The notes beneath the pieces are model-generated. The model was not told the origin of the DNA, searched no databases, and worked only from the letters and a program-made list of their open reading frames with translations. Made by a program: the position numbers and the translations under genes. Source: Lysinibacillus sp. SGAir0095 (GTDB lineage Bacteria > Bacillota > Bacilli > Bacillales_A > Planococcaceae). Taken from it: a stretch of DNA of 64,000 nt. Shown here one piece after another: positions 6,795 through 15,723 of this stretch (position 1 is the first letter of the stretch; the number at the start of each line of letters is the position of its first letter). The stretch covers positions 272,001 to 336,000 of the forward strand of contig NZ_CP028083.1 in the NCBI RefSeq assembly GCF_005491425.1, in the 5' to 3' direction.

Positions 6795-8847
6795 TAAACA
6801 GCTTTCAACAAATGCTTCTAGCAGTCTAGTAAAGGACGAGCTTGCTGCAGATCAAATTGAAGCATTATCTGCAGAACAGCAACAGCAACTATTGGAGAAA
6901 TACGATACAGAGTCGAATACGCGCAAAATTGTTGGTATTATGAAATGGGTTATCTATATTGGGTTACTGTCCTTTTCACTATTCCAGCTATACACTGCCG
7001 TTTTCGGTCAATTTACGGCCTATATTCAACGAACAATTCACTTAGGTTTTGGTTTAACGTTTATATTCTTACTTTTCCCTTCTTTTAAAAAGGGAAGAAA
7101 AGATAAAATCCCGTTCTATGACTATATCCTGGCGATTATCGCTGCGGTGACAGGGATTTACTGGACACTTAATTATGAACGCCTTGTATCAAGCCTTGGA
7201 TCAATTACACAACTGGACTTTATTGTCGGGCTTATCGTAATTGTATTAGTTTTAGAAGCAGCAAGAAGAGCAGTCGGGCTACCAATTGCAATTATTGCTA
7301 CATTATTCTTGGTATACGCATTCTTCGGACCATATATGCCGGACTTTTTAGCACACCGTGGCCAGTCCTTAGATCAAATAGTTAACTTAATGTATTTCTC
7401 GACAGATGGTATTTTGGGAACACCAATTAGTGTTTCTGCGACATATATTTTCGCTTTCCTATTATTCGGAGCCTTCCTGGTTAAAACAGGAGTAGGGCAA
7501 TATTTTAATGATTTAGCAATAGCTGTTGCAGGGAAACTAGTAGGTGGTCCTGCAAAAGTAGCGATTTTCTCTTCTGCATTACAAGGGACAATTTCTGGAA
7601 GCTCTGTAGCAAACGTTGTTACATCCGGTTCTTACACAATTCCTTTAATGAAAAAGTTAGGGTATAAGAAGGAATTTGCAGGAGCAGTCGAAGCAGCTGC
7701 TTCGACAGGTGGCCAGTTAATGCCTCCTATTATGGGTGCAGCGGCCTTCCTAATGGTAGAGTTTATTGGTCGAGGAATTACTTATTGGGATATTGCCAAG
7801 GCCGCAGCCATTCCAGCCCTACTTTACTTTGTAGGAATTTGGATTATGACGCACTTTGAAGCAAAACGTCTTGGCCTTGAAGGGCTTAAAGAAGAAGAAA
7901 TGCCAGACCGCAAAGCAATCTTGAAAAAGATTTATCTATTAAGTCCGATTATTTTAATTATTGTAATCATGATGTCTGGTGTACCAGTTATACTCTCTGC
8001 CCTTTATGGTATTCTTGCTTGTATTATTATTGGATTTATAAATAAAGAAGTTAAGTTTGGTATTCGAGAAATTATTGATGCATTAGTAGATGGTGCTCGT
8101 ACGGCTTTAGCAGTTGCGGCTGCTACGGCATGTGCTGGTATTATCGTAGGTGTTGTTGTGAAAACTGGCTTAGGATTAAGTTTAGCAAATAGTTTAGTAG
8201 ACCTTGCTGGTGGAAAAATCTTCTTAACACTGTTCTTCGTTATGATTGCCTCTCTAGTTCTAGGGATGGGTGCACCAACAACAGCTAACTATGTTATTAC
8301 GTCAACGATTGCTGCTCCAGCAATTATCACATTACTGGCGCCGGATGTATCTCAAGCTTTAGTACCAATGACAGTGTTATTATCTGCACATTTCTTTGTA
8401 TTCTACTTCGGAATTATTGCGGATATTACACCTCCAGTTGCCTTGGCAGCCTTTGCCGCATCGGGGATATCTGGCGGGGATCCGATTAAAACCGGTATAA
8501 ACTCAGCTAAGCTAGCTATTGCTGCGTTTATTATTCCTTACATCATCGTCTACTCACCTGCACTGTTAATGATCGATGTAACAATTTGGGAAATCTTATG
8601 GGTAGTGTTTACCGCATTAATGGGAATGATTGCAATAGGCGCTGGAATTATCGGTTACTGGTACCGTCGTATCAACTGGATTGAGCGCTTAATTGTTTTA
8701 GCATCTGGATTAGCGATGATTTACCCAGAATCGTTCTCAGATTTTGCGGGATTAGCTGTATTCGGTATCATGTTCTTATTACAACTAGCAACAAAGGATA
8801 AAGGTAACAAACCGAATAACAAAAAATTAAATACAGCTACAAACTAA
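6781..8847 (+). CDS. TRAP transporter permease, fused 4TM/12TM subunits
   Basis: 688 residues. A soluble N-tail (about 1-50) leads into four helices equivalent to the small DctQ subunit, then a 12-helix DctM-type domain with GTISGSSVANVVTSGSYTIP, STGGQLMPPIMGAAAF and LGMGAPTTANYVITSTIAAP, the repeated re-entrant loop motifs of TRAP permeases. It forms the inner membrane channel used by the TAXI lipoprotein. The length matches fused TAXI permeases. It is the last gene of the operon and is followed by a hairpin. Confidence 0.93.
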   Translation: MKKNDKQLSTNASSSLVKDELAADQIEALSAEQQQQLLEKYDTESNTRKIVGIMKWVIYIGLLSFSLFQLYTAVFGQFTAYIQRTIHLGFGLTFIFLLFPSFKKGRKDKIPFYDYILAIIAAVTGIYWTLNYERLVSSLGSITQLDFIVGLIVIVLVLEAARRAVGLPIAIIATLFLVYAFFGPYMPDFLAHRGQSLDQIVNLMYFSTDGILGTPISVSATYIFAFLLFGAFLVKTGVGQYFNDLAIAVAGKLVGGPAKVAIFSSALQGTISGSSVANVVTSGSYTIPLMKKLGYKKEFAGAVEAAASTGGQLMPPIMGAAAFLMVEFIGRGITYWDIAKAAAIPALLYFVGIWIMTHFEAKRLGLEGLKEEEMPDRKAILKKIYLLSPIILIIVIMMSGVPVILSALYGILACIIIGFINKEVKFGIREIIDALVDGARTALAVAAATACAGIIVGVVVKTGLGLSLANSLVDLAGGKIFLTLFFVMIASLVLGMGAPTTANYVITSTIAAPAIITLLAPDVSQALVPMTVLLSAHFFVFYFGIIADITPPVALAAFAASGISGGDPIKTGINSAKLAIAAFIIPYIIVYSPALLMIDVTIWEILWVVFTALMGMIAIGAGIIGYWYRRINWIERLIVLASGLAMIYPESFSDFAGLAVFGIMFLLQLATKDKGNKPNNKKLNTATN

Positions 8848-8853
8848 TAGTTC

Positions 8854-8887
8854 AAAGAGCTTGCATTTAAACGTATGCAAGCTCTTT
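8854..8887 (+). terminator. Hairpin after the TRAP operon
   Basis: AAAGAGCTTGCAT / ATGCAAGCTCTTT, 13-bp perfect stem, 8-nt loop; the T-tract is short. Confidence 0.65.
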
Positions 8888-9151
8888 AATTGTGGAGAAT
8901 TCTATGCAAAACGGTGTCTTAAGGACAACAAGTAAGTAATACTAGACGAGTTAAAAATAGAAGAGATCTAATAAACTTGATATGCTATCCTGTGTTAAGG
9001 ATTTAAATTTATTGTAAATATTTTCAAATCCTCATTGTTTTTCGTTCCGACCTTTTTTACACTGATAAGAAGGTATGGTATTTTTGATATCGGTGTGAGA
9101 ATAGACAATGGTATCCTGAGACTAAAAATAAAAGATTTTATGGAGGTAGTC

Positions 9152-9697
9152 ATGAAAAGTATTGCTGTGGATATGGACCAGGTATTAGCGGATTTTTTAG
9201 GAAAGGCTTCAAAAGCTTGTGAGGAACGTTTTAATGTCTCCATCTCTAAGGAAGAATTTGATGTAGCGAAATTGGAAGCCAGGCATCCTGACCTTGTGAA
9301 AAAATTCTTTTTAATGATTAATGAACCTGACTTTTTCCGTGACTTTGAATTATTAGATCCTGATGCAGTTCCTGTATTAAGAGAGTTAAGTGAACATTAT
9401 GAAATCTTCATTGCTACAGCGGCAATGGATGTACCTGGCTGCTTTAATGCAAAGTATGAATGGCTAATTGAACACTTCTCATTTTTAAATCCCGAGCACT
9501 TTATCTTCTGTGGTGATAAAAAGGTAGTAAAAGCAGATTTCTTAATAGATGATAATGTTAGACAGCTTCATTCTTTTACAGGGGAAGGAATTTTATATTC
9601 GCAACCCTACAATGAACATTGCAATGTTTATAAACGAGTTCATAATTGGCAAGAAATACGAAATTTATTTTTACCTGTAAAAGAAGCTTCTAAATAA
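9152..9697 (+). CDS. 5'(3')-deoxyribonucleotidase-type HAD phosphatase (NT5C family)
   Basis: 181 residues from ATG at 9152, chosen because GGAGG lies 5 nt upstream; the reading frame stays open upstream to 9035 but without an SD. HAD motif I is DMDQVLADF (nucleophile and acid Asp), motif II IATAAMD, a conserved Lys in DKKVVKADF and motif IV FLIDDN. It resembles the NT5C-like nucleotidases of Bacillus (YqfW/YorS type), which remove phosphate from deoxynucleoside monophosphates. Monocistronic, with its own terminator. The exact substrate is inferred. Confidence 0.82.
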   Translation: MKSIAVDMDQVLADFLGKASKACEERFNVSISKEEFDVAKLEARHPDLVKKFFLMINEPDFFRDFELLDPDAVPVLRELSEHYEIFIATAAMDVPGCFNAKYEWLIEHFSFLNPEHFIFCGDKKVVKADFLIDDNVRQLHSFTGEGILYSQPYNEHCNVYKRVHNWQEIRNLFLPVKEASK

Positions 9698-9714
9698 GGA
9701 ATGCTTTGAATTTA

Positions 9715-9742
9715 GTCCCTCTCAATAGGAGGGACATTTTTT
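9715..9742 (+). terminator. Terminator of the nucleotidase gene
   Basis: GTCCCTC / GAGGGAC with 7-nt loop then ATTTTTT. Confidence 0.8.
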
Positions 9743-9845
9743 AATTATAGATAATATTCTAAACAAATTTCGTCAATATTAGATGTAAAGTTATCACAAA
9801 ATGAGATTGTTTTGATACTTTTTTTGCATAGATAACGAAAAAATG

Positions 9846-9874
9846 TTGTTTTTAACAAGAGAAGTGTGTATGAT
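9846..9874 (+). promoter_or_regulatory. Promoter of the 50-residue protein gene
   Basis: TTGTTT, 17-nt spacer, TATGAT. It ends 26 nt before the SD of the next small ORF. Confidence 0.5.
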
Positions 9875-9913
9875 ATAAAATATCAGAAAATTCAAACTAA
9901 GAGGTGTTAAAGT

Positions 9914-10066
9914 ATGACAAACTTATTATTATCCAAGTTTGAAACCTATTTATTAGATCAGGACTTTGAACTTGAATTAGAGAAGCCTCAAGCTCATGTA
10001 GATTTTAACTATGAAGAGTCGGCGAATTATAATGAATACCCTCCTGGATTCTTTTCAGGTTTATAA
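9914..10066 (+). CDS. Unrecognised 50-residue acidic protein
   Basis: Starts ATG, preceded by GAGGTG with 7-nt spacing, and has its own promoter upstream and a hairpin with T-run downstream, so a small independent gene is well supported. The protein begins MTNLLLSKFETYLLDQDFEL, is strongly acidic, has no signal peptide or membrane helix, and ends in a Tyr/Pro/Phe-rich tail, YNEYPPGFFSGL. The amphipathic N-terminal half could form a helix. I do not recognise a family. A small cytosolic regulator, a spore component or a peptide precursor are all possible. Confidence 0.55.
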   Translation: MTNLLLSKFETYLLDQDFELELEKPQAHVDFNYEESANYNEYPPGFFSGL

Positions 10067-10102
10067 AGTTAAATAAGAGGAAGGGTTTTTTCAGTTCCTT
10101 CG

Positions 10103-10141
10103 TACGGCAAAATCCACTTAGGAGATTGTCGTTTTTTTTAT
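10103..10141 (+). terminator. Terminator-like hairpin after the small gene
   Basis: ACGGCAA...TTGTCGT imperfect stem followed by eight T. Confidence 0.5.
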
Positions 10142-10257
10142 TAGTAAAGAGGAAACTTCAGTTTTCTAAATTTTGGTTTATAGGCAGAAGTGGTTAATAA
10201 TTAAGGCTTTCTTATGTATAATAGAGAAAGCGAAATAAAAATTCGAGGTGCGAAGAA

Positions 10258-11373
10258 ATGGGTCAAGTAAAGACTTACGAAGAAGTTATCCATGGATGGT
10301 TTGATCACTTTCATGCTCATCCAGAGGTCAGTTGGAAAGAAGTAGAAACAACTAAGAAAATTGCATCAATATTAGATGATATGAACATCAGCTATAAATT
10401 CTTTTCCGATGTAACGGGTCTTGTGGCAGAAATTGGCCAAGGGGAAGAAGTGATTGCAGTACGTGCTGACATAGATGCGTTATGGCAAGAAGTTGACGGA
10501 ACAATGCGTGCCAATCATTCTTGTGGACATGATGCAAATATTTCGATGGTATTAGGAGCACTCCTGCAACTAAAAGATGTACCCTTAAAAAAGCGTGTTC
10601 GTTTTATTTTCCAGCCTGCTGAAGAAACTGGTGGCGGAGCAATCGAAATGGTGAAACATGGCGTTATTGATGATGTATCGTATTTGTTTGGTGTACATCT
10701 GAGACCGATAGAGGAGTTGCCTTTAGGAAAAGTAACACCTGCAATTCACCATGGAGCAGCGATGTTCTTACAAGGAACAATTCACGGGATAGATGCACAT
10801 GGTGCTAGACCGCATCAAGGTAAAAATGCCATCGATGTAATTTGTGCCATTCAACAAATGATAAAGAATATATATATAAATCCTTTTGATGTATATAGTG
10901 CGAAATTAACGAAAATCGTTGCTGATGGTGGCAGTACGAATATAATACCTGGTAACGCGACATTTTCAATGGATATTCGTGCACAAAAAAATTCAGTTTT
11001 AGAAGAGCTGCAGAAACGAATTGATGAAGGATTTGAAGGAATTCGTAATATGTTTGGAGTCGAGCTGAAATGGGACTGGTTGGATAAAACACCAGGAGCA
11101 GAAGTGTCTGAAGACGCTGCTCAAATCGCCAAAGCTTCTATTATCGAGGCTTTAGGATTAGAGCATCTAGAAAAGCCGATATCTACACCTGGAAGTGATG
11201 ATTTCCATTATTATACGGTATTAAGACCAAACTTAAAGGCTGCAATGATTGGTATTGGTGCAGATTTAACACCTGGTCTCCATCATCCAAAAATGAGCTT
11301 TAATAAGGACGCCTTAATGACTGGTGCAAAAGTGTTAACTACCACTTTACGTAATGCAGCACAAAATTATTAA
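10258..11373 (+). CDS. M20 family amidohydrolase (AmhX/aminoacylase-like)
   Basis: 371 residues; SD GAGGTG lies 7 nt before ATG, and a TATAAT sits at 10217-10222. M20D metal-centre residues are visible: RADIDAL, NHSCGHDANISM (Cys and His ligands), FQPAEETGGG (catalytic and metal Glu) and the C-terminal GLHHPKM. Such enzymes hydrolyse N-acyl amino acids or related amides in the cytoplasm. It is the first gene of a tight operon with an enolase-superfamily enzyme and an acetyltransferase. That trio is the composition of the N-succinyl-amino acid D-to-L conversion pathway, so an N-acyl-L-amino acid deacylase role is plausible but inferred. Confidence 0.85.
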   Translation: MGQVKTYEEVIHGWFDHFHAHPEVSWKEVETTKKIASILDDMNISYKFFSDVTGLVAEIGQGEEVIAVRADIDALWQEVDGTMRANHSCGHDANISMVLGALLQLKDVPLKKRVRFIFQPAEETGGGAIEMVKHGVIDDVSYLFGVHLRPIEELPLGKVTPAIHHGAAMFLQGTIHGIDAHGARPHQGKNAIDVICAIQQMIKNIYINPFDVYSAKLTKIVADGGSTNIIPGNATFSMDIRAQKNSVLEELQKRIDEGFEGIRNMFGVELKWDWLDKTPGAEVSEDAAQIAKASIIEALGLEHLEKPISTPGSDDFHYYTVLRPNLKAAMIGIGADLTPGLHHPKMSFNKDALMTGAKVLTTTLRNAAQNY

Positions 11374-11410
11374 TAGACTACTATAGACTAAAGAAGGAAG
11401 TTAAAAAATC

Positions 11411-12526
11411 ATGAAAATCAAGCAAGTTGAAATCTTTGCAGTAAATCTACCCTTAATTAAACCATTTATAATTAGCTATGCATCTTACCCTAACATTCAA
11501 TCGATTATTGTCAAAATTACAACAGAATGCGGGTTAGTAGGATGGGGGGAGAGCGTTCCAGACGAGCATATTACGGGAGAAACGCCGCATTCAACCTATG
11601 CCATGCTAAAAAATACATTGGCTCCTATCATGATTGGACAAAACCCAATGGAATTTGAAAAAATCCATGAATTACTGGACAAAAATGTCCACAGAGCACC
11701 AGCAGCAAAAGCCGCAATTGATATTGCTTGTTTCGATGTGGTAGGGAAAAAATTAAATGTTCCGGTTTATCAATTATTAGGTGGACGTTACCATGAAAAA
11801 TTCCCGGTTACACATGTACTTAGTATCGATGAACCTGAGAAAATGGCCGATGAAGCCGAACAAAAGGTGGAAGAAGGCTACACATCTTTTAAAATGAAAG
11901 TAGGTCAAGATGTATTAGGGGACGTAAAACGCATTACAGCTGTACGAGAACGTGTTGGGGAAGATATCGCCATTCGAGTTGACGTAAACCAAGGATGGGT
12001 AAATAGTGCAAATACACTTCAAGCAATTCGACACTTAGAAGCCCTGGGGATTGATTGGCTAGAACAGCCTGTTGCTCAAGATGATATTGATTCCATGGTT
12101 GAAATTAAATCAAAATCAACAATTCCTGTTATGATTGATGAAGGGATTCGCGATATGAACAACATGCGCGAGATTATTGCAAAACGTGCTGCAGATAAAG
12201 TGAACATCAAGCTTATGAAGTGTGGCGGAATTTACCCTGCTATGAAGCTTGCTACAATGGCTGAAATGGCTGGCATCGAATGTCAAATTGGTTCAATGGT
12301 TGAATCTTCAATTGGTTCAGCTGCAGGTTTCCATGTTGCCTTTTCGAAAAAAATCATTAAAAGTGTGGAGCTAACTGGACCCGTTAAATTCTCAAAGGAT
12401 CTTGGAGATTTAAAGGAAAGCTATATAATCCCAGACATCCAATTAAACGAACGTCCAGGGTTAGGTGTAAGTGTAGATGAATCAATCCTCGCTGAGCTTA
12501 CTCAATACTCGGATTTAGTAGAGTAG
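11411..12526 (+). CDS. Enolase superfamily enzyme, MLE subgroup (N-acylamino acid racemase or dipeptide epimerase-like)
   Basis: 371 residues. The capping domain (about 1-130) is followed by a TIM barrel with the MLE-subgroup catalytic set: SFKMKVG (KxK, base 1), RVDVNQGW (Asp ligand), WLEQP (Glu ligand), MIDEG (Asp ligand) and NIKLMKCGG (base 2). Both catalytic Lys permit 1,1-proton transfer, as in racemases. The dipeptide-epimerase DxD motif is not evident; the eighth-strand region reads VELTGPVKFSKDLGD instead. Neighbours (M20 deacylase, GNAT) favour an N-acyl amino acid racemase, though cycloisomerase or dehydratase activity cannot be excluded. Confidence 0.82.
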   Translation: MKIKQVEIFAVNLPLIKPFIISYASYPNIQSIIVKITTECGLVGWGESVPDEHITGETPHSTYAMLKNTLAPIMIGQNPMEFEKIHELLDKNVHRAPAAKAAIDIACFDVVGKKLNVPVYQLLGGRYHEKFPVTHVLSIDEPEKMADEAEQKVEEGYTSFKMKVGQDVLGDVKRITAVRERVGEDIAIRVDVNQGWVNSANTLQAIRHLEALGIDWLEQPVAQDDIDSMVEIKSKSTIPVMIDEGIRDMNNMREIIAKRAADKVNIKLMKCGGIYPAMKLATMAEMAGIECQIGSMVESSIGSAAGFHVAFSKKIIKSVELTGPVKFSKDLGDLKESYIIPDIQLNERPGLGVSVDESILAELTQYSDLVE

Positions 12527-13225
12527 GTGACTATTTTGGATTCAATTTATAATGGGGTATTAGGTGATTGTCCATACGAAGTAAAGGTACTAGAACAACA
12601 TCATTTACCTAATATTCTAGCATTACAAGAAATAGTTTATGATGCTTTACCCAATAAAGATACCTTGCAGCCATTATCGGATGAGGAGTTTCTTTATATA
12701 TTAAACGGTCAAGGGCTGTTAATCGGAGTATTTGTTGCTGATGAGCTCATAGCTTTTCGAGCGGTTTTAATACCAGAAATTGATGCTGAACATTTAGGCT
12801 ATGCAATTGGGCTAGTAAAGGAGTCGGATTTAAAGCGTGTCCTTTATCAAGAAATTTCAAATGTTCATCCGGAGTTTCGAGGCTATGGTCTTCAGAAAAT
12901 ATTAGCGAATGTCATCATGCAACAAATTGATACGAAAGACTTTGACTATATTGCAGCCACAGTAATGCCATACAATATTGCAAGCCTAAAGGATAAGTTC
13001 TCACAAGGTTTCAATATTGTCGGTTTGAAATATGCGTATGGCGGAAAATTACGTTATGTTTTTGCTTTAGATTTACGTAATCAGTCAAAGTATGCTGATG
13101 AAAGAGTAATTATTTCAATGGGTGATGTTGATGCTCAAAAAACACTGTTACAAGATGGATTTGTGGGAGTTGCTATGAAGCCACAAGCAGATGATTGGGT
13201 AGTAGAGTATCAAAAACCTTTTTAA
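12527..13225 (+). CDS. GNAT-family N-acyltransferase
   Basis: About 232 residues. The acetyl/acyl-CoA binding motif A is seen in ISNVHPEFRGYGLQKILANV, followed by AATVMPYNIASLKDKFSQGF, where the family usually positions a substrate-side loop. The frame opens with GTG directly after the preceding stop; TTG at 12536 has AGGTGA 5 nt upstream and may be the true start. In the Geobacillus D-amino acid salvage cluster, a GNAT enzyme succinylates D-amino acids before racemisation; this gene could do the same job. It is the last gene of the operon and is followed by a terminator. Confidence 0.8.
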   Translation: MTILDSIYNGVLGDCPYEVKVLEQHHLPNILALQEIVYDALPNKDTLQPLSDEEFLYILNGQGLLIGVFVADELIAFRAVLIPEIDAEHLGYAIGLVKESDLKRVLYQEISNVHPEFRGYGLQKILANVIMQQIDTKDFDYIAATVMPYNIASLKDKFSQGFNIVGLKYAYGGKLRYVFALDLRNQSKYADERVIISMGDVDAQKTLLQDGFVGVAMKPQADDWVVEYQKPF

Positions 13226-13243
13226 CGTTTTATTAAATAGATA

Positions 13244-13283
13244 GGCTACCTTTGTGTCATAAAGACGAGCAAGGTAGCTTTTT
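13244..13283 (+). terminator. Terminator of the amidohydrolase operon
   Basis: GCTACCTTTG / CAAGGTAGC followed by TTTTTC. Confidence 0.8.
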
Positions 13284-13344
13284 CGTGCGAGTTAATAAGC
13301 AATAAATTTTTCAGTTAAGAAAAGTGAATAGTGGAGATAAGCTT

Positions 13345-13872
13345 ATGATAAATAACCAGCATATAAAACCAGTCCCTCAGAAAATAAAGAGACATAATAC
13401 AGTTAATAATCGTACGACGCTTTCAGATGCAATCATTGCCTCGGTAGGGGTATTTGTTTGCATGTTTACTATTTTTGAATTAACCCAATATACAGATTCG
13501 TTATGGTTTATCGCGTCATTCAGTGCGAGCAGTATGCTTGTGATGACTGCTTGGAATGCCCCAGTTGGACAACCTCGTAATGTGATAGGTAGCCATCTTA
13601 TAGCTTCGTTTATCGCAATAGCTATCCTGAATCTGTTTGGATCATCGCCCGTCATGATGAGTTTAGCTCTTTGCTGTACAATCTTTTGTATGTTAATGAC
13701 AAGAACATTCCATCCACCAGCATGTGGTGATCCGATCATTATTATGATGAGTGGCTATAGTTGGGGGTTTTTATTTCACCCAGTCTTAATCGGTGCAATC
13801 ATTATTGTCATTTTTGGGCTCATAATTAATAATCTACATCCAAAAAGAAAATATCCATTGTATTGGTGGTGA
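13345..13872 (+). CDS. HPP family membrane protein
   Basis: 175 residues from ATG 13345, where GGAG lies 8 nt upstream; an in-frame GTG at 13324 lacks an SD. Four membrane segments, a SASSMLVM stretch with QPRNVIGSH, and the family-defining motif TFHPPACGDP. HPP proteins are four-TM integral membrane proteins; some plant and cyanobacterial members carry nitrite, but the role of bacterial single-domain members is open. The gene's terminator hairpin is the apparent landing site of a group II intron. Confidence 0.85.
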   Translation: MINNQHIKPVPQKIKRHNTVNNRTTLSDAIIASVGVFVCMFTIFELTQYTDSLWFIASFSASSMLVMTAWNAPVGQPRNVIGSHLIASFIAIAILNLFGSSPVMMSLALCCTIFCMLMTRTFHPPACGDPIIIMMSGYSWGFLFHPVLIGAIIIVIFGLIINNLHPKRKYPLYWW

Positions 13873-13875
13873 AAA

Positions 13876-13907
13876 ACAAGCCGTCTCATCGGAATGAGAC
13901 GGCTTGT
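13876..13907 (+). terminator. Terminator hairpin of the HPP gene, group II intron target
   Basis: Perfect 14-bp inverted repeat ACAAGCCGTCTCAT / ATGAGACGGCTTGT with a 4-nt loop. Only ATTAA follows before the intron 5' end, so the T-tract appears interrupted by the insertion. Confidence 0.8.
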
Positions 13908-14431
13908 ATTAAGTGTGCGCCCGGCATGGGTAATAACTTGGTGGTGAAAGTCCACTACAGGCTTGGTAGTAGGAACTGTTAGCGAATGGCAAGGGTGTCC
14001 GTGGTGACGCGGAATCTGAAGGAAGCCGGACGCAAATTCTTGAACTGACGAACAGAAACTATATACAAGGCTGAATCGGGACGGACGAGTTTGCATTACA
14101 AAACGAAGTCCAATACTGCCCAAATCCCGTACAGTAAATATAGCAGTTACATGAGAAGAAGGTTATTACTCTTACCCGGGGAGGTCTCATGAGGGTTATT
14201 CAATTAACAATCAATTTAGTGATAACTTGATGAATTATGAGAAGTCAGCAGACGTCATAGTAGTTTCCTTTCGGAAATGAAGGACTGAACAATCTTAAAT
14301 CTTGGAAAACAAGGAGGTATAGATATTCCGTATAATCGCAGAAAACATCGTGGTAAAGTCCGAAAGATGGCTACCTGTTAAGAGATAAGTTGGAAACTAA
14401 AGGGTAAATAGGAGTGCGTAGGAATATCAAT

Positions 14432-15723
14432 ATGGATATGAAAGAACAGGATGGTATCAATTTAATCGATAAAGTCATTGCAAATAACAATCTCTGGAGA
14501 GCATACAAGAAAGTAAAAGCAAATAATGGTGCACCAGGGGTTGATGGAATTACAGTAGTACAATTAAAGTCACACATGAAGAAATACTACGAACCTCTTA
14601 AAAGGAAGCTAAAAGATGGAACTTACCAACCTCAACCAGTCAAAAGAGTTGCCATACCAAAACCGGACGGTTCTAAACGATATCTAGGAATACCTTGCGT
14701 TTTAGATAGAGTCGTTCAACAAGCTATTCTTCAAGTAATTGAACCGATTATAGACCCACACTTTTCAGAATATAGTTTTGGATTTCGGAAAGGTAGAAAC
14801 GCCCACCAAGCTATTAAATCAGCACAACAATATTACGAAGAAGGTTATCGAGTTGTAGTAGACTGTGATTTGAAAAGTTACTTCGACACAATACATCATC
14901 AAAGGTTAAGAGCGTATTTAGAAGAATTCATATCAGATAAAATTGTTTTAAAATTAATATGGAAATTCCTTCGTTCAGGTATTCTTGACCGAGATATCTA
15001 TATCGAAACGAAAGATGGTGCTCCGCAAGGTGGACCTTTGTCTCCTATTTTAGCAAATGTCTATTTAAATAAACTAGATAGAGAATTAGAAAAGAGAGAA
15101 CATCGTTTTATTAGATATGCGGATGATTTCGTCATCTATGTGAAAAGTGTTCGAGCTGGGGAGCGGGTAATGGAAAGTATCAAGAAATACATCGAGGATG
15201 ACCTACATTTAACAATTAACCAAAAGAAAAGTAAGGTTTGTGGTGCAACATCAGCAACATTCCTCGGCTTTAATATTCAAAATTTAATGGGAAAGTCGGA
15301 TGCCGACCAAGTAAGTCGGCCAAGCAACGATTCAAAGACAAGTTAAAGAAGAATACAAGCCGGAAAATGAGTGGAACTTTTGAAGAAATAGTAAAGAAAA
15401 TTAATCAAATCACAACTGGATGGATTAATTACTATGGGATCTCAAGAATGAAGAAATTCATTTTTGAAACTCAGAAATGGTTAAACCATCGATTAAGACA
15501 ACTCATATGGAAGAGATGGAAGAAACCAAAGACTAAATATAAGATGCTTCGTAAATATGGAACTAACCATGATGACGCAATGAAATTAGCAAACTCCCGT
15601 AAGGGATATTGGAGAATATCACGAAGTGAAATCCTCCAACGAGCAATAACAAAAGATAGGCTCATAAAGTGGAAACTAAAAGACATCTCCTTACTTTATG
15701 AGCAACGATACTTAAAAGGTTGA
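14432..15723 (+). pseudogene. ltrA: Group II intron reverse transcriptase/maturase, split by a -1 frameshift
   Basis: The first frame (ATG 14432 after AGGAA; GTG 14414 also possible) carries RT domains 1-7, including KPDGSKRYLGIP, GFRKGRNAHQAI, GAPQGGPLSPILANV and the catalytic RYADDFVIY, and stops at 15346. The maturase X domain (RFKDKLKKNTSRKMSG, GWINYYG) continues in the -1 frame to 15723. Rejoining at 15289-15295 restores a protein of about 430 residues ending EQRYLKG, full length for an RT lacking HNH. The junction is either a 1-bp loss or a functional -1 frameshift site: GGGAAAG sits exactly there with a hairpin behind it. Confidence 0.85.
15289..15320 (+). promoter_or_regulatory. Slippery heptamer and downstream hairpin in the intron RT
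   Basis: In the RT frame the codons ATG GGA AAG give G-GGA-AAG, a canonical X-XXY-YYZ heptamer (15289-15295). After a 6-nt spacer comes the stem GCCGAC (15302-15307), 7-nt loop, GTCGGC (15315-15320). Slipping back one base enters precisely the frame of the maturase domain. The layout equals a -1 programmed frameshift signal; chance plus a simple deletion is the alternative. Confidence 0.45.

Noticed and set aside
9035..9151. N-terminal extension of the nucleotidase
   Set aside because: HAD motif I must be near the N-terminus and the good SD is at 9142-9146.
13377..14123. Minus-strand ORFs across the HPP gene and intron 5' end
   Set aside because: Shadow frames over a conserved CDS and structured intron RNA, without SD.
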